Source of the DNA: Pseudomonas graminis
GTDB lineage: Bacteria > Pseudomonadota > Gammaproteobacteria > Pseudomonadales > Pseudomonadaceae
NCBI RefSeq assembly: GCF_004364335.1
Contig: NZ_SOCR01000014.1
Coordinates: 106,049 to 170,048, forward strand
Direction of reading: 5' to 3'
DNA: 64,000 nucleotides
Positions within the stretch are counted from its first letter, which is position 1, and the number at the start of each line of letters is the position of its first letter. The notes beneath the pieces were generated by a model. The model saw only the letters and a list, made by a program, of their open reading frames with translations, did not search any database and had not been told where the DNA came from. The position numbers were made by a program, and so were the translations under genes. This document shows positions 51,076 to 60,138 of this stretch, piece by piece.

Positions 51076-51306
51076 TCAGGCCAGACCACCCTGAATAACA
51101 CGCATCACGGTCACCCGGCGCTGTCCGGGATTGTCTGCAATGAGGCGGGACAACGCGGCTTGCCATTTCAGTATGTCTTTCTCTTTCGAGAGCATCATCA
51201 GTTGTTCCCAGCCCATCGGTCCACGGGGGCCAGCCTGCGCAGCGGCTTTCTCGGGACTGTCTTCGCGTTTCAGAAGGTTTGCTGCAATTTCCGAGAGAGT
51301 ACTCAT
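51076..51306 (-). CDS. Small conserved hypothetical protein
   Basis: A 76-residue soluble helical protein (MSTLSEIAANLLKREDSPEK, then PMGWEQLMMLSKEKDILKWQ and RLIADNPGQRRVTVMRVIQG). GGAG six bases before ATG strongly supports the start. No signal peptide. Function unknown; it is monocistronic between a REP and the protease promoter region. Confidence 0.68.
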   Translation of the reverse strand: MSTLSEIAANLLKREDSPEKAAAQAGPRGPMGWEQLMMLSKEKDILKWQAALSRLIADNPGQRRVTVMRVIQGGLA

Positions 51307-51776
51307 GGCCGGCTCCGGGGCATGCGCGTCGTGGCGCCTGCCGATTCAAAACTAAAGGTAATTTCAGGAGTGCCTACGCGCCAATTTTCTGTGATCGAGG
51401 CCGCCTGTAACAGGGCTGTAGCAAAGTTCAGACCAACCGAAGCATGGCCATCCATTATTCGTTTGCCCCATCAAAGCGGTCTGAAAATGACCGGATAATC
51501 ACCCTTAATTTGACTCCCCTAACAAACCCGTCACGCAGGGACGCTGACCACCCCAGTCCTCCGAAGGTGTAACGCCAGCGTGTCACTTGAGTACAAATTT
51601 TTGTCGAATTTGTTACAGATCTGAGAAATCTTGATACATTTTCAATCAAATCGCTGGACCATCGTCCCAATCCTGTGCCAGTTTTTCCTCGCTTCATGCA
51701 CCAAGCGAGTGATTGGATGACCTCGCACCTGAGGTCATTCGGTCGTTTTTTTTCACGCAGACAAGGATATGTCTGA
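51307..51776. other. Upstream region of the protease operon
   Basis: 470 bp without a convincing gene. The last 200 bp turn AT-rich (around 51590-51650, TACAAATTTTTGTCGAATTT), as expected for the aprA promoter. No specific operator could be assigned. Confidence 0.5.
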
Positions 51777-53192
51777 ATGTCGAAACTCAAACTCAATGCC
51801 CTCAGCGTCACGCCACAGGGCCCAAGCGCTGCATACAACCAGATCAACACGTTCAGCCACCAGTACGACCGAGGTGGTAGCCCGATCAATGGAAAACCGT
51901 CGTATACGGTGGATCAGGCAGCCGATTACATCTTGCGCGACCATGCCGCATGGGCAGACTCAAACAAGAGCGGCACCATTGAGTTGACCTACACCTTCCT
52001 GACCAGCCGACCCGCCGATTTCGATCGCACCCTGGGCACGTTCAGCGCCTTTTCGGCGCTGCAACAATCCCAGGCCAAGCTGTCGATGCAGTCGTGGGCC
52101 GATGTAGCGAAAGTCACCTTCACCCAGGCCAATTCCGGCGGTGACGGGCACATGACGTTCGGCAACTACAGCGGTGACAACGGCGGCGCGGCGTTTGCCT
52201 ATCTCCCGGATAGCGGTTCGTATGCAGGTCAGTCCTGGTACATGATCAACAACAGCTATCAGGTCAACGCCAACCCTGGCACCAGTAACTACGGGCGCCA
52301 GACCCTCACCCACGAAATCGGCCATACCCTGGGCCTGTCGCACCCCGGCGATTACAACGCCGGCAACGGCAACCCGACCTATGCCGATGCCACCTATGCC
52401 CAGGACACTCGCGGCTACAGCGTGATGAGCTACTGGAGCGAAACCAACACCGGGCAGAACGCCAAAGGGGCCTACGCCTCGGCACCCTTGCTCGACGATA
52501 TTGCTGCCGTACAAAAGCTGTACGGTGCCAATCTTGCGACACGCGCCGCGGACACCACCTACGGGTTCAACTCCACGGCAGACCGTGACTACTACTCGGC
52601 GACGTCTTCGTCGTCCAAGTTGGTGTTCGCGGTATGGGATGGCGGCGGCAAGGACACCCTGGACTTCTCGGGCTATACCAACAACCAGAAAATAAACCTC
52701 AACGAGGCTTCGTTTTCGGATGTCGGCGGCCTGGTGGGCAACGTGTCCATTGCCAAAGGTGTGGTTATCGAGAACGCCATCGGCGGCTCGGGCAATGACC
52801 TGATCATTGGCAATGGCGCCGCCAACGAACTCCGTGGTGGTGGCGGCAACGACATCATCTTCGGTGGTGGCGGTGCCGATAAGCTGTGGGGCGGTACGGG
52901 CGCGGATACGTTTGTATTCGCGGCCAGCACCGACTCACGACCGTCGGCGCCGGACCAGCTCATGGACTTTGTCAGCGGTCAGGACAAAATCGATCTGTCG
53001 GCCATGCCTGAGTTTGCAACAAGCCACATCCCGCTGACGTTCGTCAGTGCGTTCAGCGGTACGGCAGGTCAGGCCGTGTTGTCCCAGATCAGCACGGGCA
53101 GCACCTTGTCGATTGACTTCACGGGCGACCGTGCGGCCGATTTCCTGGTTAACACCGTAGGCCAGGCCGCCACGACAGACATCGTGGTTTAA
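51777..53192 (+). CDS. aprA: Serralysin-type alkaline metalloprotease
   Basis: A 471-residue secreted zinc protease. The zinc site is HEIGHTLGLSH (179-189) with the Met-turn SVMSYW (215-220). Calcium-binding RTX nonapeptides follow (GGSGNDLIIGNGAANELRGG and GGGNDIIFGGGGADKLWGG, about 340-378). The C-terminal region ends DIVV, the usual hydrophobic export signal for type I secretion. It has no Sec signal. AAGGA nine bases upstream fixes the start. It is the first gene of the aprA-inh-aprDEF operon. Confidence 0.96.
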   Translation: MSKLKLNALSVTPQGPSAAYNQINTFSHQYDRGGSPINGKPSYTVDQAADYILRDHAAWADSNKSGTIELTYTFLTSRPADFDRTLGTFSAFSALQQSQAKLSMQSWADVAKVTFTQANSGGDGHMTFGNYSGDNGGAAFAYLPDSGSYAGQSWYMINNSYQVNANPGTSNYGRQTLTHEIGHTLGLSHPGDYNAGNGNPTYADATYAQDTRGYSVMSYWSETNTGQNAKGAYASAPLLDDIAAVQKLYGANLATRAADTTYGFNSTADRDYYSATSSSSKLVFAVWDGGGKDTLDFSGYTNNQKINLNEASFSDVGGLVGNVSIAKGVVIENAIGGSGNDLIIGNGAANELRGGGGNDIIFGGGGADKLWGGTGADTFVFAASTDSRPSAPDQLMDFVSGQDKIDLSAMPEFATSHIPLTFVSAFSGTAGQAVLSQISTGSTLSIDFTGDRAADFLVNTVGQAATTDIVV

Positions 53193-53244
53193 GCCTGAGG
53201 GGGCGGTGTGCAAGCGCCGCCCCTGCCTGACCCGGAGCAGATCA

Positions 53245-53637
53245 ATGAACTGGAAGACCGCGGCGTGTCTGTTCACGACGCTTTTCACCTTAAGCGGAGC
53301 CCACCTCATGGCCAGCAGCCTACGTCTCGCGAGCCCCGCCGAACTGGCCGGTCCCTGGCAGTTGTACCCCAAGGACGATGCGCAGAAACCCTGCACATTG
53401 ATTCTGCAAGAACAGGACGGGCAGCTCGCCGGGGATCTGGCCTGCGCCGGCCACTGGCTAGGCGGCACACCGGCCACCTGGTACCCGACGCCTGATGGCA
53501 TCGCGCTGGTCGACACCCACGACGAACTCCTGGTGCATATGGGTCGCCAGCGAGAAGGGTTCTACATGGCCCGGCTGCCCGATGGCCGCACCCTTTTTCT
53601 GCAGCGCGAAGGCGCAAGCGCCAACCCACGTTCCTGA
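53245..53637 (+). CDS. aprI: Alkaline protease inhibitor
   Basis: A 130-residue periplasmic inhibitor: signal peptide MNWKTAACLFTTLFTLSGAH, then SSLRLASPAELAGPWQLYPK, which supplies the N-terminal trunk that occupies the protease active site in this family. A disulfide pair is visible (KPCTLIL and DLACAG), followed by a beta-barrel. It guards the cell against AprA that folds inside. GGAG seven bases before ATG. It lies between aprA and aprD. Confidence 0.92.
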   Translation: MNWKTAACLFTTLFTLSGAHLMASSLRLASPAELAGPWQLYPKDDAQKPCTLILQEQDGQLAGDLACAGHWLGGTPATWYPTPDGIALVDTHDELLVHMGRQREGFYMARLPDGRTLFLQREGASANPRS

Positions 53638-53661
53638 CTCTTTTTTCAAGGATGAAACCTT

Positions 53662-55431
53662 ATGACCCAAGGCCGGCCAAGCCCCCTGCCGCGCGCGCCC
53701 ATGTGGGCCACGCTCAAGGCCTACAAAGGCATCCTGTTCAGCATCGGCGCCTTCACCGCGCTGATCAACGTGTTAATGCTGGTGCCCTCGGTCTACATGT
53801 TGCAGGTTTACGACCGGGTGCTGTCATCGCAAAACGAAACCACGCTGGCGATGCTGACCGTGATGGTTGTCGCCTTTTTCATGTTCATCGGGCTGATGGA
53901 AGCCATACGCAGCTTTGTGGTGATCCGTATCGGCAGCGATATGGAGCGACGCCTGAACCTGCAGGTGTACCAGGCGGCGTTCGAACGCAACCTCAGCCTG
54001 GGCGAAGGCAATGCCGCACAGGCGCTGGGCGATTTGACCCTGATCCGGCAGTTCGCCACCGGCCCGGCATTGTTCGCCTTCTTCGATGCGCCGTGGTTCC
54101 CCATCTACCTGGCAGTGATCTTTCTCTTCAACCCGTGGCTGGGCGTGTTTGCCACGGTGGGTGCGTTGCTGCTGATTGCCCTCGCCTGGCTGAATGAAAC
54201 CCTGACCCGCAAGCCGCTGGCCCAGGCCGGGCACTTCTCTGTGGCATCGAGCCAGTTGTCCGGCAGCCACCTGAATAATGCTGAAGCGATCCAGGCCATG
54301 GGCATGCTGGTGCCGTTGCGTCAGCGCTGGTTCGCCTTGCACAGCCGGTTTCTGGAGCGGCAAAACCGCGCGAGCGACATCGGCGCGCTGATCGGCTCGT
54401 TCAGCAAATGCCTGCGTTTGTGTCTTCAATCGCTGGTGCTGGGGCTGGGTGCACTGCTGGTCATCGAAGGCCAGATGAGCGGCGGCATGATGATCGCCGG
54501 CTCCATCCTGATGGGGCGTGCGCTGGCCCCGATCGATCAACTCATCGCGGTCTGGAAACAGTGGAGTTCCGCGCGCCTGGCATGGCAGCGGCTCGACGCC
54601 CTGCTGATCGCCCACCCCGAGCGTCCAACGCCCATGCCCCTGCCCGCTCCCACCGGGCATATCAGTGTCGAGCACATCAGTGCCGCACCACCGGGGCGGA
54701 CCACCGTGACGCTGCAGCAACTGAGTTTCGCCGTGAATGCCGGAGAAACCCTCGGTGTGCTGGGTGCGTCCGGCTCCGGCAAGTCAACCTTGGCCCGGGT
54801 GTTGATCGGGGTGTGGCAACCCCTGGCCGGGGTGGTTCGTCTGGACGGTGCAGAGTTGCACCGCTGGGACCGGACCGCGCTGGGCGCCCATGTCGGTTAT
54901 CTGCCCCAGGACATCGAACTGTTCAGTGGCACCATCGCCGACAACATCGCACGCTTTACCAGCGCCGATCCGCACCAAGTGGTGACCGCAGCCCGACTGG
55001 CAGGCGTGCACGAAATGATCCTGCGTCTGCCCCAAGGCTATGACACGCAGTTGGGGGACGGCGGCTCCGGGCTGTCCGGCGGTCAGAAGCAGCGCGTGGC
55101 GCTGGCCCGTGCGCTGTACGGCGAGCCGAAACTGGTGGTGCTCGACGAGCCCAACTCCAACCTCGACAGCAACGGCGAAGCCGCATTGGCCGCTGCCATC
55201 GCGCAGCTCAAGGCTCGCGGTTGCACGGTGATTCTGATTACCCATGGCTCTGCCGTACTGAATCAGGCTGACCGCCTGCTGGTGCTCAACGAAGGGCGTC
55301 TGCAATTGTTCGGTCCCGCGCGTGATGTGTTGAAAGCGCTCTCCGGTGCCCAGCCCGCGCCTGAACGACCGCAGGGGGTGAGCTTCAGTCGCCAGCTCGG
55401 CGCGCAGCAAGGAGGTCAGCGCCATGAATGA
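53662..55431 (+). CDS. aprD: Type I secretion ABC transporter for the protease
   Basis: A 589-residue inner-membrane ATPase-permease. Six-helix region at about 20-300 (LFSIGAFTALINVLMLVPSV first), Walker A GASGSGKST (about 368-376), signature LSGGQKQRVALARAL (about 471) and Walker B LVVLDEPNSNLDS (about 490). It lacks a C39 peptidase domain, as expected for RTX proteins with uncleaved C-terminal signals. It drives AprA export together with AprE and AprF. The stop overlaps the aprE start by eight bases. Confidence 0.95.
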   Translation: MTQGRPSPLPRAPMWATLKAYKGILFSIGAFTALINVLMLVPSVYMLQVYDRVLSSQNETTLAMLTVMVVAFFMFIGLMEAIRSFVVIRIGSDMERRLNLQVYQAAFERNLSLGEGNAAQALGDLTLIRQFATGPALFAFFDAPWFPIYLAVIFLFNPWLGVFATVGALLLIALAWLNETLTRKPLAQAGHFSVASSQLSGSHLNNAEAIQAMGMLVPLRQRWFALHSRFLERQNRASDIGALIGSFSKCLRLCLQSLVLGLGALLVIEGQMSGGMMIAGSILMGRALAPIDQLIAVWKQWSSARLAWQRLDALLIAHPERPTPMPLPAPTGHISVEHISAAPPGRTTVTLQQLSFAVNAGETLGVLGASGSGKSTLARVLIGVWQPLAGVVRLDGAELHRWDRTALGAHVGYLPQDIELFSGTIADNIARFTSADPHQVVTAARLAGVHEMILRLPQGYDTQLGDGGSGLSGGQKQRVALARALYGEPKLVVLDEPNSNLDSNGEAALAAAIAQLKARGCTVILITHGSAVLNQADRLLVLNEGRLQLFGPARDVLKALSGAQPAPERPQGVSFSRQLGAQQGGQRHE

Positions 55432-56728
55432 ACACATCCTCAAACCCGAACGCAGCGCACAGTTTTTCGTCCGCGCAGGCTGGTGGCTGGCCCTGCTCGG
55501 TGCCGGGAGCTTTTTCCTCTGGGCTGCACTTGCCCCGCTCGACCAAGGCATCGCCGTGCCTGGCACAGTGGTGGTCTCGGGCAAGCGCAAAGCGGTGCAA
55601 TCGGTGGACAGCGGCGTGGTCAGTCGCATCATGGTGCGCGAGGGCCAAGTGGTGCATCAGGGCCAACCCTTGTTCCAGCTTGACCACACCCAGGTCCAGG
55701 CCGACGTGCAATCGTTGCGCGCTCAGTACGAACTGGCACAAGCCAGCATCGCCAGGCTTCAGGCCGAACGGGACGGCAGTGTGCAGGTACGCTTTCCCGA
55801 GGCCCTGTTACAGCAAGCGTCTCCACAGCTGCTCGGCGTGCTGGAAGGCCAGCGGCAGTTGTTCAGCAGCCGCCATCAGGCGTTTCAGCGATCCCAGGCT
55901 GGCATCCATGCAAGCATCGAAGGTGGCATTGCCCAACTCGCCGGCATGCGCCAGGCGCGTAATGACCTTCAAGCCCAGGCCGAGTCATTGCGCCAGCAAC
56001 TGGAAAACCTCCGGCCGCTGGCCGAGCGCGGCTACATCGCCCGCAACCGCTTGATGGACTACGACCGGCAACTGTCGCAGGTGCAACGTGATCTGGCACA
56101 GAACACCGGTGACACAGGCCGGGTCGCTCAGCAAATCGAGCAATCACGGATGAGCCTGCAGCAAGGTGTCGAGGAGTATCAAAAGGAGGTGCGCGGACAA
56201 CTGGCCGATGCGGAGCTGAAAAGCATCACGCTGAGCCAGCAACTGGCCTCGGCACAATTCAGTCTGACCCACAGCGAAATCAGCGCCCCTGCCGACGGCA
56301 TTGCCGTGAACCTCTCGGTGCACACCGAAGGGGCGGTGGTGCATGCCGGTGAATCGCTGCTGGAAATCGTGCCCCAGGGCGAAGGCCTTGAGATCGAAGG
56401 CCACCTGCCGGTGAACATGGTCGACAAGGTGGCCGAACAGCTGCCCGTGGATGTGCTTTTCACCGCGTTCAATCAGAGCCGTACGCCGCGCGTGAACGCC
56501 ACAGTCAGCCTGATTTCCGCCGATCAGTTGCTCGACGAACGCAGTGGTCAGCCGTACTACATCGTGCGCAGCACGGTCACCGACCAGGCGCTGGCCACAC
56601 TCAAGGGCCTTGTGATCAAACCCGGCATGCCGGCGCAGATGTTCGTGCGCACAGGCGAGCGCTCTCTTCTCAATTACCTGTTCAAGCCTTTGATGGATCG
56701 CGCAGGAATGGCATTGACCGAGGAATAG
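55424..56728 (+). CDS. aprE: HlyD-family membrane fusion protein
   Basis: A 434-residue adaptor: one N-terminal membrane segment (AGWWLALLGAGSFFLWAALA, about 18-37), lipoyl/biotinyl half-motifs GTVVVSGKRKAVQSVDSGVV and SRIMVREGQVVHQGQPLFQL, a long alpha-helical hairpin (about 90-250) and a beta-barrel (EISAPADGIAVNLSVHTEGA). It bridges AprD to AprF across the periplasm. It overlaps aprD by eight bases and is followed one base later by aprF. Confidence 0.95.
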   Translation: MNEHILKPERSAQFFVRAGWWLALLGAGSFFLWAALAPLDQGIAVPGTVVVSGKRKAVQSVDSGVVSRIMVREGQVVHQGQPLFQLDHTQVQADVQSLRAQYELAQASIARLQAERDGSVQVRFPEALLQQASPQLLGVLEGQRQLFSSRHQAFQRSQAGIHASIEGGIAQLAGMRQARNDLQAQAESLRQQLENLRPLAERGYIARNRLMDYDRQLSQVQRDLAQNTGDTGRVAQQIEQSRMSLQQGVEEYQKEVRGQLADAELKSITLSQQLASAQFSLTHSEISAPADGIAVNLSVHTEGAVVHAGESLLEIVPQGEGLEIEGHLPVNMVDKVAEQLPVDVLFTAFNQSRTPRVNATVSLISADQLLDERSGQPYYIVRSTVTDQALATLKGLVIKPGMPAQMFVRTGERSLLNYLFKPLMDRAGMALTEE

Positions 56729-56729
56729 G

Positions 56730-58088
56730 ATGTTTCGGTACATGAAAATCTGGCTGGCAGCGCTGCTATGGATCAGCGCCAATATGCAGGCCCAGGCAAT
56801 GGGCTTATTTGACGTTTATGAGCAAGCCTTGCGTAACGACCCGGTGTTCCTCGGCGCCATGAAGGAGCGCGATGCGGGGCTGGAGAATCGTAATATCGGC
56901 CGTGCCGGGCTGTTGCCTCAGGTGGCCTGGAACTATAACAAGGGACGCAACGACTCCAGGGCCACGTACAAAAGCGACGAGCGCCCCAACTCCCGCGAGG
57001 ACCGTCACTACAACAGTTTCGGTTCGACGTTGAGCGTGCAGCAGCCCATCATCGACTACGAAGCCTACGCCAACTACCGCAAGGGTGTGGCCCAGGCGTT
57101 GTTTGCCGACCAGGCCTTTCGAGGCAAAAGTCAGGAGTTGCTGGTGCGGGTGTTGTCCGCTTACAGCCAGGCGCTGTTCAGTCGCGATCAGATCGAGATT
57201 GCCGAGGCAAAGAAGAAAGCGTTCGAGCGGCAGTTCGAGCAAAACCGACAAATGTTCGATCAGGGTGAAGGCACCCGTACCGACATCCTGGAAGCCGAAT
57301 CCCGTTACGAACTGGCCGGTGCCGAGGAAATCGAAGCGCAGAATGAGCAAGATGCTGCGCTGCGTGAGCTGGGCGCGTTGATCGGCGTGCCCGAGGTGCG
57401 CATCGACGAACTCGCCCCCCTGCGGACGCCGTTCAACTTCCTGGCGCTGACGCCCACCACGTACGAGGCGTGGAATGCCATCGCCTTGAGCGAGAACGCC
57501 GACCTCGCCTCCCAGCGCCAACTGCTGGAAGTCGCGCACCAGGAGGTGAAACGCAATGTCGCCGGGCATCTGCCCAAGCTCAACGCCTACGCAACGGTGC
57601 GCAGCATGGAATCCGACAGCGGCAATACCTACAACCAGCGTTACGACACCAATACCATCGGCCTGGAAATCAGCCTGCCGCTGTACGCCGGGGGTGGCGT
57701 CAGCGCCTCCAGCCGCCAGGCCAGTCGTAGCCTGGAGCAAGCGGAGTACGACCTTGAGGGCAAAACCCGTGAGACGCTGATCCAGCTGCGCCGCCAGTTC
57801 AACGCTTGCGCCACGGGCGTACGGAAAATCCGCGCTTACGACAAGGCATTGGCTTCAGCGCAGGCACTGGTCGTCTCCACGCAATACAGCATCAAGGGTG
57901 GCGAGCGGGTCAATCTGGACGAGCTGAATGCGCAACAACAGCTTTACAGCACCCGTCAGGACCTGGCCAAGACTCGATATGAGTACTTGATGGCCTGGAT
58001 CAAGCTGCATTACTACGCCGGCACCTTGACCGGCGAGCAGTTGGCGCGGGTCGATGAGGCATTTGGGCCGGGTCGACCGTCACGCTAA
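56730..58088 (+). CDS. aprF: TolC-family outer membrane channel
   Basis: A 452-residue outer membrane protein: signal peptide MKIWLAALLWISANMQAQAM after a short leader, then MGLFDVYEQALRNDPVFLGA and two coiled-coil helical repeats (for example YEAYANYRKGVAQALFADQA and LVRVLSAYSQALFSRDQIEI). It forms the exit duct for AprA. ATG 56730 has GAGGAA four bases upstream; an ATG at 56742 is an alternative. It is the last gene of the operon. Confidence 0.94.
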   Translation: MFRYMKIWLAALLWISANMQAQAMGLFDVYEQALRNDPVFLGAMKERDAGLENRNIGRAGLLPQVAWNYNKGRNDSRATYKSDERPNSREDRHYNSFGSTLSVQQPIIDYEAYANYRKGVAQALFADQAFRGKSQELLVRVLSAYSQALFSRDQIEIAEAKKKAFERQFEQNRQMFDQGEGTRTDILEAESRYELAGAEEIEAQNEQDAALRELGALIGVPEVRIDELAPLRTPFNFLALTPTTYEAWNAIALSENADLASQRQLLEVAHQEVKRNVAGHLPKLNAYATVRSMESDSGNTYNQRYDTNTIGLEISLPLYAGGGVSASSRQASRSLEQAEYDLEGKTRETLIQLRRQFNACATGVRKIRAYDKALASAQALVVSTQYSIKGGERVNLDELNAQQQLYSTRQDLAKTRYEYLMAWIKLHYYAGTLTGEQLARVDEAFGPGRPSR

Positions 58089-58284
58089 ACATCAGTGGCC
58101 ATATGGGTAACGTCCAGTCCACCCCTCTGGCCACGGACAGCGCAGTTGTAACTGCATATTCGTAACGCCCAAATAGCGTGAACTATGTTCCTGGCGAATT
58201 GATCCCAAACGATGCGCACCCTGCGCGGCCCGGATGGGTCAGTTCATGTGCACTGCACACGCATCAGTAAAATAGGGAGCCGTC

Positions 58285-58713
58285 GTGAACACTACCGCCC
58301 ATCTTGACTATCGAAGCCCGCCAGGCCCGCTACACGCGATAATGCTTGCCGGCACCGTCCCGCTGTTTCTCGGCGCATTGCTGAGCGACATCACCTACTT
58401 TCAGACGTACCAGATTCAATGGAGCAACTTCGCCTCCTGGCTCATCGCCGGGGGGCTGGTGTTCTGCGGACTCGCCGTACTGTTCGCGCTGGTCAATCTG
58501 ATCCGGGCCGATCGCAAAGCCGGGCGTCCCGTGGTCTACCTCGTGTTGTTGGTGGTGACCTGGGCACTGGGGCTCGTCAACGCGTTTGAACACGCCAAGG
58601 ATGCCTTCGCCAGCATGCCATCGGGCCTCATTCTCTCTGCTCTGACCACGCTGCTGATTGGCGTGACGGCGTGGCTGGGACTCACCAGCATCCGTTCGGG
58701 AGAAGGACAATGA
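58285..58713 (+). CDS. DUF2231-family membrane protein
   Basis: A 142-residue protein with four hydrophobic segments: PLHAIMLAGTVPLFLGALLS, NFASWLIAGGLVFCGLAVLF, VVYLVLLVVTWALGLVNAFE and GLILSALTTLLIGVTAWLGL. This HP(L)HA-type start and four-helix layout fit DUF2231. GTG 58285 has GGGAG five bases upstream. Its stop overlaps the ATG of the sorbosone-dehydrogenase-like gene by four bases, so the two are translated together and may work as a membrane anchor and its redox partner. Confidence 0.82.
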   Translation: MNTTAHLDYRSPPGPLHAIMLAGTVPLFLGALLSDITYFQTYQIQWSNFASWLIAGGLVFCGLAVLFALVNLIRADRKAGRPVVYLVLLVVTWALGLVNAFEHAKDAFASMPSGLILSALTTLLIGVTAWLGLTSIRSGEGQ

Positions 58714-60002
58714 GCCACTCGATCAAACTGACCGCGATCAGCATGGCCTTGTTGTTAAGCGGCTGCGGTGACGCCGGGGATAACACCCAGGCGTTGGGTC
58801 CTGACCCGAAAATGCCGGCCCCCCAGCGCGGTCTTTTACCCAGCATGAAGATTGCCGAACCGGCGTTGTGGGGCGACCAGAAGCCCACAGTCCCCGAGGG
58901 ATACAGCGTGACGGCCATCGCCGCCGACTTGCAGATTCCTCGCCAGACGCTGGTGCTGCCCAACGGCGATATCCTCGTGGCTGAAGGCCGTGGCGGAAGC
59001 GCCGCGAAGCTCAAACCCAAGGACGTGATCGCGGGGTACATCAAGGCCCAGGGCAACACCAAGGTCAAAGGCGGCAACCGCCTGACCTTGCTGCGGGATG
59101 CGGACGGTGACGGCGTCTACGAGACGAAGACTGTATTTGCGGAGAACCTCAACGCGCCCTACGGCCTGGCGTTTGCCAACGGCAAATTGTACGTGGCCAA
59201 CCAGGACGAACTGGTGCGTTTCGACTATGCAGAGGGCCAGACCAAAGCCAGTGGCCCACCGATCAAAGTCACTGACCTTCCTGCTGAAATCAACCACCAT
59301 TGGACCAAGTCACTGGCCGTAAGCGACGACGGACGTACCTTGTATGTCGGCATCGGTTCGAACAGCAACGTGACCGAGCGCGGCATGGAAGTCGAACTCG
59401 ACCGGGCCAGGGTGTGGCAGGTAGATGCCGAGACCGGGGCCCACAAAGCGTATGCGACCGGCATCCGCAACCCGACGGCGTTAACCATCCAGCCGCAAAC
59501 CGGAAAGTTGTGGGCGGTGGTCAATGAGCGCGATGAACTGGGGCCGGATCTGGTACCGGATTACCTGACCTCGGTGCGCGAGGGTGCATTTTATGGCTGG
59601 CCTTACAGCTATTGGGGTCAGAACGTGGACACGCGTGCCCAGCCGCAAAACCCGAAAATGGTCGCCGCCGCCATCAAGCCCGACTACAGCCTCGGGTCTC
59701 ACGCCGCTGCGCTTGGCGTGGATTTTTCCATCCCGGCCATGGGCGAGAAGTACGCCGACGGAGTGTTCATTGGCGAACACGGCAGTTGGAACCGGGAGAA
59801 TCCGGTGGGCTACAAAGTCGTTTTCGTACCGTTCAGCAATGGCCATCCGAACGGTGCGCCGATTGACTTCGCGACCGGCTTTCGGGGGGCCGACGGTAAA
59901 ACCCGCGGGCGCCCAGTGGGCGTAACGGTGGACCCACGCGGTGCACTGATCATCGCCGACGACCTGGCGAACACCGTGTGGCGGGTCACTCGTAATCGAT
60001 GA
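58710..60002 (+). CDS. Sorbosone-dehydrogenase-like beta-propeller lipoprotein
   Basis: A 430-residue protein of the L-sorbosone/PQQ-dependent glucose-dehydrogenase beta-propeller family. The lipobox LLLSGCGD (Cys about 20) puts it at the membrane as a lipoprotein. Family landmarks are LVLPNGDILVAEGRGGSAAK, then VFAENLNAPYGLAFANGKLY, ATGIRNPTALTIQPQTGKLW, and VPDYLTSVREGAFYGWPYSY (Trp-Pro pair). Oxidation of a sugar aldehyde with PQQ is likely. It overlaps the DUF2231 gene by ATGA; a hairpin follows. Confidence 0.87.
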   Translation: MSHSIKLTAISMALLLSGCGDAGDNTQALGPDPKMPAPQRGLLPSMKIAEPALWGDQKPTVPEGYSVTAIAADLQIPRQTLVLPNGDILVAEGRGGSAAKLKPKDVIAGYIKAQGNTKVKGGNRLTLLRDADGDGVYETKTVFAENLNAPYGLAFANGKLYVANQDELVRFDYAEGQTKASGPPIKVTDLPAEINHHWTKSLAVSDDGRTLYVGIGSNSNVTERGMEVELDRARVWQVDAETGAHKAYATGIRNPTALTIQPQTGKLWAVVNERDELGPDLVPDYLTSVREGAFYGWPYSYWGQNVDTRAQPQNPKMVAAAIKPDYSLGSHAAALGVDFSIPAMGEKYADGVFIGEHGSWNRENPVGYKVVFVPFSNGHPNGAPIDFATGFRGADGKTRGRPVGVTVDPRGALIIADDLANTVWRVTRNR

Positions 60003-60008
60003 GGCATG

Positions 60009-60037
60009 ATTCCAGGCAGGGCAATCCTGCCTGGAAT
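60009..60037 (+). terminator. Hairpin terminator
   Basis: 12-bp perfect arms ATTCCAGGCAGG / CCTGCCTGGAAT around GCAAT, six bases after the stop codon. There is no long T-run. Confidence 0.7.
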
Positions 60038-60138
60038 GTACAAAGCCGTTACCGCTCCAATGGTGTGGATTGATTCACCCCGTGCGACAAGCGCGACATA
60101 TTCGCGCCCCGCCCTTCCCAATGGATCGACGACGTGCA